Shown here one piece after another: positions 1 through 6,451 of a stretch of DNA of 10,564 nucleotides. Under the pieces are notes generated by a model, which saw only the letters and a list, made by a program, of their open reading frames with translations, searched no databases and was not told the DNA's origin. This stretch comes from TMED14 sp041179465 (GTDB lineage Bacteria; Bacteroidota; Bacteroidia; Flavobacteriales; Schleiferiaceae), in the NCBI GenBank assembly GCA_041179465.1, contig JBEGTJ010000056.1, forward strand, positions 1 to 10,564, in the 5' to 3' direction. The position numbers and the translations under genes are program-made. The number at the start of each line of letters is the position of its first letter. Within the stretch, counting starts at the first letter, position 1.

Positions 1-1
1 C

Positions 2-130
2 CTCGAAGGCGAGGAGCCGGACGGAGCGTTCATCTGGTACGTAAGGACGACGAGCCTGAAGATCGACACGGTTCCACTGCGGGACGTGGCGGACTACCTC
101 GAGCAGTGGGATCCGAACCGCGAAATCTGA
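2..130 (+). CDS. C-terminal end of an unrecognised protein (5' part outside the window)
   Basis: An open frame enters from the left edge and gives 42 residues ending in TGA at 128-130. The visible tail contains GAFIWYVRTTSLKIDTVPL followed by an acidic helix-like stretch and ends in WDPNREI. I do not recognise a family from this piece. The stop overlaps the ATG of the following exonuclease gene (TGATG), the usual arrangement of co-translated genes, so it is probably a real gene of the same operon and not a shadow frame. Composition and codon use look like the downstream genes. Function cannot be inferred from what is visible. Confidence 0.6.
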   Translation, partial: LEGEEPDGAFIWYVRTTSLKIDTVPLRDVADYLEQWDPNREI

Positions 131-885
131 TGCGGCTCACCCGACCCCTCTGCGTATTTGACATCGAATCCACCGGAGTCAATGTGGTCCACGACCGCAT
201 CGTGGAGCTCTGCGTGCTCCGCGTCCTGCCCGACGGAACCGAAACGGTGAAAACCTGGCGGGTGAATCCGGGAATTCCCATTCCGCCGGCCGCCACCGCC
301 ATCCACGGAATCAGCGACGCCGACGTCGCCGACGCCCCCTCCTTTGCAGGCATTTTGCCTGAACTCGTGCCCATACTCCAAGGCAGCGACTTGGCCGGGT
401 ACAACAGCAATAAATTCGACATTCCGCTGCTGGCTGAAGAACTGCTCCGCGCGGGCAGCGATTTGGACCTCAGCCTGTCGCGCAGCGTTGATGTTCAGAA
501 CATATTTCACAAAAAAGAGCAGCGCACCCTGAGCGCGGCCTACCGTTTTTACTGCGGGTCGGAGCTCCAAAACGCCCACACCGCCGAAGCCGACGTGCGC
601 GCCACCTACGAGGTGCTGCTGGCTCAACTCGAGCGCTACGAGGACCTTCCCCGGGAAGTTCCCGCGCTCAGCGACTTCAGTACGATGCACAAGGCCGCTG
701 ACTTCGCAGGCTTCATCACTTACGACGAACAAGGCCACGAGCAGTTCAACTTTGGCAAGTACAAGGGCCAGCGCGTGAGCCACGTCCTGATGCGGGATCC
801 CGGCTACTACTCCTGGCTTCAAAACGCGGACTTTCCGCTGTTTACTAAGAAAATCCTCACCGCCATTCGGCTGCGGCAGTCATGA
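130..885 (+). CDS. 3'-5' exonuclease, DnaQ/DEDD superfamily, with ExoX-like C-terminal domain
   Basis: A 251-residue protein expected to remove nucleotides from DNA (or RNA) 3' ends with two metal ions, in the cytoplasm, as in DNA polymerase III epsilon or exonuclease X. Residues 10-16 read FDIESTG, the Exo I motif with catalytic D11 and E13. HGISDADV and then AGYNSNKFDIPLL supply the Exo II region. HTAEAD gives the Exo III H-x4-D motif of the DEDDh type. The last ~50 residues (FGKYKGQRVSHVL ... DPGYYSWLQNADFPLFTKK) match the small C-terminal domain seen in exonuclease X-like proteins. I chose ATG at 130 because MRLTRPLCVFDIESTG starts where the family starts and overlaps the preceding stop; a GTG at 106 in the same frame would add eight unrelated residues. 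No Shine-Dalgarno is visible. It is not the replicative epsilon subunit with certainty; a stand-alone repair or RNA-trimming exonuclease is more likely. Confidence 0.9.
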   Translation: MRLTRPLCVFDIESTGVNVVHDRIVELCVLRVLPDGTETVKTWRVNPGIPIPPAATAIHGISDADVADAPSFAGILPELVPILQGSDLAGYNSNKFDIPLLAEELLRAGSDLDLSLSRSVDVQNIFHKKEQRTLSAAYRFYCGSELQNAHTAEADVRATYEVLLAQLERYEDLPREVPALSDFSTMHKAADFAGFITYDEQGHEQFNFGKYKGQRVSHVLMRDPGYYSWLQNADFPLFTKKILTAIRLRQS

Positions 886-1487
886 AAATCATCTGCGTCG
901 GACGCAACTACCGGGCCCATGCCGAAGAGCTGGGAAACGCCGTCCCCGAAGAACCGGTGGTCTTTTGCAAGCCCGATTCGGCCCTGCTCCCGCCGAGGAA
1001 TCCCTTCGTGATTCCGCCCTGGACCGGCGACGTGCACCACGAAATCGAATGGGTGGTCCGCATTGGCAAAGTGGGCAAGTACATTGAACCGCGCTTCGCC
1101 TACAGCTACCTCGACGCCATGACGGTTGGCCTGGATTTCACCGCCCGCGACCTTCAATCCAAGCTCAAAAGCCAGGGCCTCCCCTGGGAACGGGCCAAAG
1201 GTTTTGACGGAAGCGCGGTACTCGGCAGCTGGGTTGAGCTCCCCGCTGAGCCTCGCGCCCACGAAATCCGACTCGAAAAAAACGGTACCGAAGTGCAGCG
1301 GGGAAGCACCGCCGACTTTTTGCATTCCGTAGAAGACCTGATCGCCTTCGTGAGCCAGTACTTTATTCTGAAAAAAGGCGATGTTTTGTTCACTGGAACT
1401 CCCGCCGGCGTTGGCCCTGTTGCGGCCGGAGATCGCCTAGAGGGCTTTTTGAATGGCGAACCGCGCCTTCGGGTGAACGTGCGCTAG
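882..1487 (+). CDS. Fumarylacetoacetate hydrolase (FAH) family protein
   Basis: A 201-residue single-domain member of the FAH family, the size of the short YcgM/FAHD1-type enzymes that act on acylpyruvates or oxaloacetate (hydrolysis, decarboxylation or tautomerisation). The start MKIICVGRNYRAHAEEL is typical. The metal site is visible as HHEIEWVVRIG (E54, E56) and VGLDFTARDLQ (D85). KGFDGSAVLG (K106) and the near-C-terminal FTGTPAGVGP are the other family signatures, so the fold appears complete and catalytically intact. The ATG overlaps the exonuclease stop by four bases (ATGA, 882-885), implying translational coupling. The link between a nuclease and a keto-acid enzyme is probably only shared expression. 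The exact substrate cannot be told from sequence; FAHD1-like oxaloacetate tautomerase/decarboxylase or acylpyruvase activity is the best guess. Confidence 0.92.
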   Translation: MKIICVGRNYRAHAEELGNAVPEEPVVFCKPDSALLPPRNPFVIPPWTGDVHHEIEWVVRIGKVGKYIEPRFAYSYLDAMTVGLDFTARDLQSKLKSQGLPWERAKGFDGSAVLGSWVELPAEPRAHEIRLEKNGTEVQRGSTADFLHSVEDLIAFVSQYFILKKGDVLFTGTPAGVGPVAAGDRLEGFLNGEPRLRVNVR

Positions 1488-1510
1488 GCCCGAGCTTCCG
1501 CTACTTCTCG

Positions 1511-1518
1511 TATATTTG
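1511..1518 (+). promoter_or_regulatory. Bacteroidota-type -7 promoter element (TATATTTG)
   Basis: TATATTTG fits the TAnnTTTG -7 consensus of the Bacteroidota primary sigma factor. It lies 40 bases before the ATG of the large T9SS protein and 23 bases after the preceding stop codon, in the only sizeable gap between these genes. A good TTG/TTTG -33 box about 19-21 bases upstream is not visible. Transcription would start near 1523-1526, leaving a leader of about 35 bases. The call rests on the -7 box and its position only. Confidence 0.6.
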
Positions 1519-1520
1519 AG

Positions 1521-1547
1521 GTTCTAGGTTTATACCCAACCGAGAAC
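1521..1547. repeat. Interrupted inverted repeat in the leader of the T9SS protein gene
   Basis: GTTCT (1521-1525) pairs with AGAAC (1543-1547) and GGTT (1527-1530) with AACC (1538-1541). One A/G mismatch separates the two blocks, and the loop is seven bases (TATACCC). The structure starts directly downstream of the -7 box and ends 11 bases before the start codon. If transcription starts before 1521 it could be an RNA hairpin near the ribosome site; if it starts inside, it could be an operator. No poly-T follows, so it is not a terminator. It could also be chance. Confidence 0.35.
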
Positions 1548-1558
1548 GCACGCACGCT

Positions 1559-4500
1559 ATGACGCACCTCCTACGCCGCTTAGGCCTTGCAGCAATTGTA
1601 TACACTTCCCTGAATTTCAGCGCGGAAGCACAAATTACCACAGTCTATTCTGAAGATTTTGACTCGCCCCCGCACAACGTAACCACCTTCCACACGCAAT
1701 CGGGACCCAGTCCGTTTTGGAACGACACCACCGCCTTGAAGGTCAGCGGCACGCACAGCTACCACGCCAACGTGCTTCCGCAAGACACAGTTTACTTTCA
1801 AACCTTAGCATTTTCTACGGTTGGAAACTCATTTGTGCGCCTTTCGTTTGACCACATCGGAAAAATTCACTTCGGCCAGAGGGGCTACATCAGCGTGTCG
1901 ACCAATAACGGCGCGACCTGGACCACCCTCACCGGCTCCCACTACCGCGGAGCCAGCACCAGCTTTGCCACGTTGGGCTACGTGAACGAAGTGATGTACG
2001 CCAACTCGGCGGCATCGCCATTTTGGGGAGGCGCCACAACCCTGGGCCAGGGCATCGCCCCTACCAACGGTTGGTGGGCCAACGAGGTATTTGACATCTC
2101 GAGCATTGCGGGCAGTGGCCCTTCGGGAACCGGCACGGGCTTCTCGCAGGTTATGGTGCGCTTTGCCCTACAGTACCGCGTTCCGAGCGGAACCGCCGTT
2201 GCCGCCGGTTGGTTCGTAGACAACGTCAAAGTGGAGGCTGCACCTTGCGAGCTAATTCCGCCCTTGATCAAGTGGAACCTGAACCCGCGTAAAGAACCCA
2301 TCGGCGCCCGCTACCAAGCTTCGGAGGAAATTCGCCTGCGCGCCACCGATAAAGTGCTCCCCAAGTCGGGCATGGACTCCGTGGTACTGCACTACCGCAT
2401 GAATAACGGTCCGTGGAACTGGCTCAACATGACGGCGATCAACCCCGCCAACTGCCCCGATTCGTCAGAGTACACCCACACCTTCAGCAACTTGGTAGTG
2501 GGCGACACGGTCGATTGGTACGTGATTGCCTACGACTGTGCCTGCGACGAAAACACGGTACGCTCGCCGTCTACGGCGGCCGCCGTCTCGTTCAACACGT
2601 TCTGGCGCGATCCGTCGCCTCCCGCGGTGTGCGGACCCTCCCTGCCCAACAGCTGGCCGTTTGTGGCCACGCAATTCCCCTACGTGGAGAACTTTGAAGC
2701 GTTTTACTGGATGGCGGGAACCGGCGCCGGTTCCTCGGGAACCTCTCACCGGGGAGTGTTTCCCTTAGGCAATCCGCCCGCTGGACGCAACTACGAGGTA
2801 AGTCCGAGCCCCCTCACGGCGGGATTCGGTTGGTCCGTGCGCACTGGCCCCACGGCCACCTTTGGCACTGGGCCCGCGGGAGACCACACCACTGGCAGTG
2901 GCAAGTACCTCTACACAGAAGCGTCGCAAGGCACTTCGGGCAATACGACTCTATTTATCACGCCCTGCTTAAAGCTCGAAAACTTGTCCAACGTCGCGGC
3001 AGAGTTCTACTACCACAAGTTTGGGGCGCACATGGGCAACCTGCGTGTAGATATCGACACAGGTACTGGATTCACCACGGGCAACGGCGTCATTGGAGCA
3101 GCCTTAATTACCGGCCAAACCCAGCGCAGCAATTTGGATCCGTGGAAGAAGGGCTTCTTGAATTTGAACGCATACAAGGGCAAGTACGTGCGCCTTCGCT
3201 TCGTGGGCACCAAAACCAACACGGCCACCAACGACCGCGGCGATATGGCGCTAGACGACATCAAGATCTTCCAGCCCTTCGTGCGGGACCTTAACTTACT
3301 CGAGTCCTTCAGTCCGCGCAATGGATTCTGCACCTATACCAACCAAGAAAACGTGCGCATTCGAGTGCGAACCGAAGGATCGCAGAGCTTGACCAAGATT
3401 CCGCTCGCATTCTCGGTTAAAAACCTCACTACGGGCGTAACCGTGATTTCGAGGGACACGATCAACGGCACGTTCAATATGGGCGATACCTTGTCCTACA
3501 ACTTCGTACCTAAGGCCAACCTGAGCGCTTTTGCTGACTTTGAAGTGTTCATCTGGGGCGAACTCGCCAACGACGGTCAGCACAACAACGACAGCATCGG
3601 TCCGATCACCATCGAACACATTCAGCCGATTACGACCTTCCCGTACTTCCTGAACTTCGATGGCCCGGGCTGGACCCCCGGCAACGGAACAACCGCCAAC
3701 CCGGGAACCTTTGCCCCTTCGGGATGGTTCGCCTCGCCCGCATCCAACAGCAGCGAATACGCGTTTATGTTGGGCAAGGACCTTACTCCGACTCCCTCTA
3801 CGGGTCCGCGTTGGTCTACAGGGCGCAAAGGCAACTACATCTATGCCGAAGGAAACTTTGGGGCCAACAGTCCCTTTGCTCTATTCCAGCAAGACGGCTG
3901 CATCGACCTGACCGGTAAAACCACTCCGGTGATTTCGTTCTGGTACCACATGTACGGTTCCGACATCGCATCGCTGGGCGTACAGGTCGTTCCCTCAGGA
4001 AGCAACACGTGGACGACCCTGACCCCTTCGGTGATTACGGGCCAACAGCAAACCGCCAACACGGACGACTGGAAATTCCAGATGGTCGACTTGTCCGCCT
4101 ATGCGGGCCAAACGATTAAGCTTCGCTTCGTCGCCGGCAAGAACGCCGCGGGGTCCTTTGCCGACATCGCCATCGACGACATCTTGATCTACGACCGCCC
4201 CAACAACGACGTGGGCGTTACGGCCATCACTTCGCCGCCGAATACCGTGTTCCTGAACGCCCCGCAAAACCTGATCATCAAGGTGCGCAACTACGGTAAG
4301 CAGGCCAAAACGAACGTACCCGTAACGGTTCAGGTTTCGGACCTCTGCACCCCCGCGTCGGTGACCAACTACACCTACACGGTACCAAGCATTGCAGTGG
4401 ACGCTGAGGCGACGTTGACCGTAACCACCCCGGTAACGTACTGGGAGGGCGACCTTCAAATCAAGGCGTGGACGACGCTTGCGGCCGACGGCTTCAGCCG

Positions 4501-6340
4501 AAACGATACCGCAGTCCGCATCACCAATGGAAACACCAACGTGAACATTCCGTTTGGTCCGGTGACCTTTGAAAACTGCGTGGGCAATGAGTACGCCTTC
4601 TACCCCGTTGGCGGAACGGGAACCCTGCAAATGTGGGAAATGGGTACTGTTGGACAAGGTTGGTCCGCCGCCTCGGGAAGCCGCGCCTGGATGACCGGAC
4701 TCAATCAGAACTACAAAGGGGTGAGCACGGAATACCTGCGCTTCCCTCCGCTGACCAACTTCGACACCATCATGGGCGCGGAACTGCGCTTTAAGCACCA
4801 GTTCGACTTTGCCCCTGGGGACGGCGGCAACGTTGAATACCTGCAGAACGGCATCTGGAGAACCTTGGGCAACGCCACGGCCAACATCGGCACCAACTGG
4901 TACGGCTCAAGCTACGGTTCGGCCGGAATCGTCAACCTCGGCAACCAACCCGGTTGGGCGGGCAATTCCAGCAACCAGTGGATAACCTCGACTATTCCGC
5001 TGTCGATGTGGAATTTCAACGCCAACCCGCTGAACCTTCGCTTGCGCATGGGAGCGGGAGCGAGCAATTCGGCGCGCGGTTGGGCCGTAGACGACGTTCA
5101 GATCTACGTTCCACCCCAGAACTCCATGGCCCCCATCACGATCGACACCAAGGAGTACCTCATCGTCCCGGACCAAAATTCAACCCTCAAAGTGTTCCTT
5201 GAGAACACTGGGGCGAAACCGGTAAGTTCGATCCTGGTGCGCTACAAAGTGAACAACGGTTCTTGGACGACGTACGACACCTTGACGTTCAGCCCCGCGC
5301 TGCCGCGCGGAGGCCGTCGTTGGCACGAGTTCAGCCAGCCTTGGCTGAACAACGGCGTAGGGACCTACAGCATTTGCGTAGAGACCTCGTCGCCCAACGG
5401 CAAGCAAGACAACCTCGTGGCCGACGACCAACTTTGCCAGAGCTTCCCGGTGTCTGACAAGATTTATATTGACGCCACAGGCTACTGCAACGACTTTGAA
5501 GACCCGAGCAAAGCTGCCTGGCTGCCCCTGCACTCGAGCATCAAAACTGCCGCCCACGACTGGGAGTTTGGTACGCCCGCTCAAACGGTAATTAGCAGCG
5601 CGGCAAGCGGCACCAAGGCATGGATGACCAAGTTGACGTCCAATTACACCGCAATGGGACGCAGCTCGCTGCACACGCCCTTTTTCGTGCTCGACAGCAA
5701 CGTGGTCTACTCCCTTAAATTCGACCACAACATGTTCTCGGAACATTACCACGACGGCGGAAGCCTCGACTGGTCCTACAACGGAGGCATCAACTGGTAC
5801 ACGTTGGGCAACGTCCTTCCTTCGGGCAAGTGGTACAATACCGTGCACGTGACGAGCCTCGACAACATCCGTCCAGGATGGTCGGGTTCGACGAACGGTT
5901 GGGCTAATTCCATCATCAACTTCACCGCAGACAACACGGGAACATTAGTGTTCCGCTTTAGGTTCGGTGCCGACTACACCCTTTCGAATGAAGGTTGGGC
6001 CGTAGACAACTTCTGCCTGCAGCGCGCTCCCTTGGGAACTCCTGCCGACATCTTGAACATCGGCCTTCCTGAAGCGAGCCTGGGCGATGCCTTCCTCAGT
6101 GGGGTTAGCCCCAGCCCTTCTCAGGGTGCAACCGCGGGCGTCGACTTCCAATCCAACGAGGGCGGAACCCTGCGCCTGACGGTCTTCACCCTCCTCGGAC
6201 AGCCGGTGCTGAGCCAGAGCTTTGAGCACACGGGCGGACTCATCCGCCTCGAGTGGGAAACGGCGCAACTCCCCAGCGGACTGTACCACGCCGTGATCGA
6301 GTGGAACGGCCAGAGCTACACCCGCCGCTTTGTCCGTTAA
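1559..6340 (+). CDS. Large secreted multi-module protein with T9SS type A C-terminal sorting domain
   Basis: A 1593-residue exported protein, probably surface-attached or released through the type IX secretion system. Residues 1-24 are a signal peptide (LRRL, hydrophobic core, AEA before Q25). Approximate order: jelly-roll module 1 (30-226, opening SEDFD, closing GWFVDNVKV); Ig/FN3-like region (233-365); MAM-like module 2 (373-571); CARDB/Ig-like spacer (572-690); MAM-like module 3 (691-880); CARDB-like spacer starting NNDVGVTAI (882-1000); module 4 (1002-1186); Ig-like spacer (1187-1300); module 5 (1302-1491); linker; sorting domain (about 1513-1593) ending SGLYHAVIEWNGQSYTRRFVR. No protease, glycosidase or other catalytic motif is visible, so adhesion, matrix or sugar binding is inferred and not shown. 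Fourteen cysteines are spread over the modules and spacers. No Shine-Dalgarno precedes the ATG. It stands alone, with its own promoter element and terminator. Confidence 0.93.
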   Translation: MTHLLRRLGLAAIVYTSLNFSAEAQITTVYSEDFDSPPHNVTTFHTQSGPSPFWNDTTALKVSGTHSYHANVLPQDTVYFQTLAFSTVGNSFVRLSFDHIGKIHFGQRGYISVSTNNGATWTTLTGSHYRGASTSFATLGYVNEVMYANSAASPFWGGATTLGQGIAPTNGWWANEVFDISSIAGSGPSGTGTGFSQVMVRFALQYRVPSGTAVAAGWFVDNVKVEAAPCELIPPLIKWNLNPRKEPIGARYQASEEIRLRATDKVLPKSGMDSVVLHYRMNNGPWNWLNMTAINPANCPDSSEYTHTFSNLVVGDTVDWYVIAYDCACDENTVRSPSTAAAVSFNTFWRDPSPPAVCGPSLPNSWPFVATQFPYVENFEAFYWMAGTGAGSSGTSHRGVFPLGNPPAGRNYEVSPSPLTAGFGWSVRTGPTATFGTGPAGDHTTGSGKYLYTEASQGTSGNTTLFITPCLKLENLSNVAAEFYYHKFGAHMGNLRVDIDTGTGFTTGNGVIGAALITGQTQRSNLDPWKKGFLNLNAYKGKYVRLRFVGTKTNTATNDRGDMALDDIKIFQPFVRDLNLLESFSPRNGFCTYTNQENVRIRVRTEGSQSLTKIPLAFSVKNLTTGVTVISRDTINGTFNMGDTLSYNFVPKANLSAFADFEVFIWGELANDGQHNNDSIGPITIEHIQPITTFPYFLNFDGPGWTPGNGTTANPGTFAPSGWFASPASNSSEYAFMLGKDLTPTPSTGPRWSTGRKGNYIYAEGNFGANSPFALFQQDGCIDLTGKTTPVISFWYHMYGSDIASLGVQVVPSGSNTWTTLTPSVITGQQQTANTDDWKFQMVDLSAYAGQTIKLRFVAGKNAAGSFADIAIDDILIYDRPNNDVGVTAITSPPNTVFLNAPQNLIIKVRNYGKQAKTNVPVTVQVSDLCTPASVTNYTYTVPSIAVDAEATLTVTTPVTYWEGDLQIKAWTTLAADGFSRNDTAVRITNGNTNVNIPFGPVTFENCVGNEYAFYPVGGTGTLQMWEMGTVGQGWSAASGSRAWMTGLNQNYKGVSTEYLRFPPLTNFDTIMGAELRFKHQFDFAPGDGGNVEYLQNGIWRTLGNATANIGTNWYGSSYGSAGIVNLGNQPGWAGNSSNQWITSTIPLSMWNFNANPLNLRLRMGAGASNSARGWAVDDVQIYVPPQNSMAPITIDTKEYLIVPDQNSTLKVFLENTGAKPVSSILVRYKVNNGSWTTYDTLTFSPALPRGGRRWHEFSQPWLNNGVGTYSICVETSSPNGKQDNLVADDQLCQSFPVSDKIYIDATGYCNDFEDPSKAAWLPLHSSIKTAAHDWEFGTPAQTVISSAASGTKAWMTKLTSNYTAMGRSSLHTPFFVLDSNVVYSLKFDHNMFSEHYHDGGSLDWSYNGGINWYTLGNVLPSGKWYNTVHVTSLDNIRPGWSGSTNGWANSIINFTADNTGTLVFRFRFGADYTLSNEGWAVDNFCLQRAPLGTPADILNIGLPEASLGDAFLSGVSPSPSQGATAGVDFQSNEGGTLRLTVFTLLGQPVLSQSFEHTGGLIRLEWETAQLPSGLYHAVIEWNGQSYTRRFVR
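2675..3277 (+). repeat. MAM-like jelly-roll module, copy 1 (within the T9SS protein)
   Basis: Encodes about residues 373-571. It opens FPYVENFE and contains GKYLYTEAS, FYYHKFGAHMGNLRVDI, ITGQTQRSNLDPWKKGFLNL and VRLRFVGTKTN, closing with MALDDIKIF. Each block has a clear counterpart in the same order in the module at 3628-4198, showing an internal duplication. Boundaries are approximate. Confidence 0.75.
3628..4198 (+). repeat. MAM-like jelly-roll module, copy 2 (within the T9SS protein)
   Basis: Encodes about residues 691-880. It opens FPYFLNFDG and contains GNYIYAEGN, FWYHMYGSDIASLGVQV, ITGQQQTANTDDWKFQMVDL and IKLRFVAGKN, closing with IAIDDILIY. The order and spacing match copy 1 at 2675-3277. 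The two copies are clearly diverged at protein level, so the duplication is old. Confidence 0.75.
4562..5116 (+). repeat. Reelin-like jelly-roll module, copy 1 (within the T9SS protein)
   Basis: Encodes about residues 1002-1186. It starts TFENCVGNE and contains WEMGT, SGSRAWMTGLNQNYKG, LRFKHQFDFAPGDGGNVEY, PGWAGNSSNQW and LRLRMGAG, closing GWAVDDVQIY. It is collinear with the module at 5462-6031 and differs from the two MAM-like copies upstream. Boundaries are approximate. Confidence 0.75.
5462..6031 (+). repeat. Reelin-like jelly-roll module, copy 2 (within the T9SS protein)
   Basis: Encodes about residues 1302-1491. It contains YCNDFED, WEFGTP, SGTKAWMTKLTSNYTA, LKFDHNMFSEHYHDGGSLDW, PGWSGSTNGW and FRFRFGAD, closing GWAVDNFCL. 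It matches copy 1 block by block. It also carries SYNGGINW, close to the Asp-box/BNR pattern S-x-D/N-x-G-x-T-W; module 1 of the protein has STNNGATW in the same role. Confidence 0.75.
6095..6337 (+). other. T9SS type A C-terminal sorting domain (within the large protein)
   Basis: About 80 terminal residues show the usual order of this signal. VSPSPSQG stands where most members have VYPNPxxG. RLTVFTLLGQPVLSQSF is next, then LEWETAQLPSGLYHAVIEWNG and a basic end YTRRFVR. In the family this beta-sandwich is read by the T9SS outer-membrane translocon and usually cut off on export. The SPSP variant of the first block is a small departure from consensus. Confidence 0.9.
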
Positions 6341-6369
6341 GCACGAGCGCCCTTAGGGGTTTTTGAGCC

Positions 6370-6405
6370 AAAAAGGCAGTGTTTCGCTTGAAATGCTGCC
6401 TTTTT
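6370..6405 (+). terminator. Intrinsic terminator of the T9SS protein gene
   Basis: A perfect 10-base inverted repeat AAAAAGGCAG / CTGCCTTTTT (6370-6379 with 6396-6405) continues inward through two G-T wobble pairs and TTTC/GAAA to a GCTT tetraloop at 6386-6389. This makes a stem of about 16 pairs ending in a T tract. It starts 30 bases after the stop codon and precedes clpB. The A-rich left arm means it could act on transcripts from either strand, although no minus-strand gene ends here. Confidence 0.9.
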
Positions 6406-6451
6406 GTCGTTTAACGAGCTTGGGCACAGGGCTTGAGCGCCGATACGACGT

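Noticed and set aside
94..822. A 242-codon minus-strand open frame opposite almost the whole exonuclease gene
   Set aside because: It is a shadow of a GC-rich gene on the other strand; its translation is rich in V, A, G and H with no recognisable motif, while the plus strand carries intact catalytic motifs.
3995..4798. Long minus-strand open frame (267 codons) inside the T9SS protein gene
   Set aside because: The plus-strand reading shows clear domain structure throughout; the reverse frame is compositionally biased and matches nothing I recognise.
5180..5848. Minus-strand open frame of 222 codons within the T9SS protein gene
   Set aside because: Same reasons: opposite a clearly coding module, no start signal or motif.
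6350..6364. Possible small terminator CCCTTAGGGG followed by TTTTT just after the T9SS gene
   Set aside because: The stem is only three pairs with a three-base loop; the 16-pair hairpin at 6370-6405 is a far better candidate.
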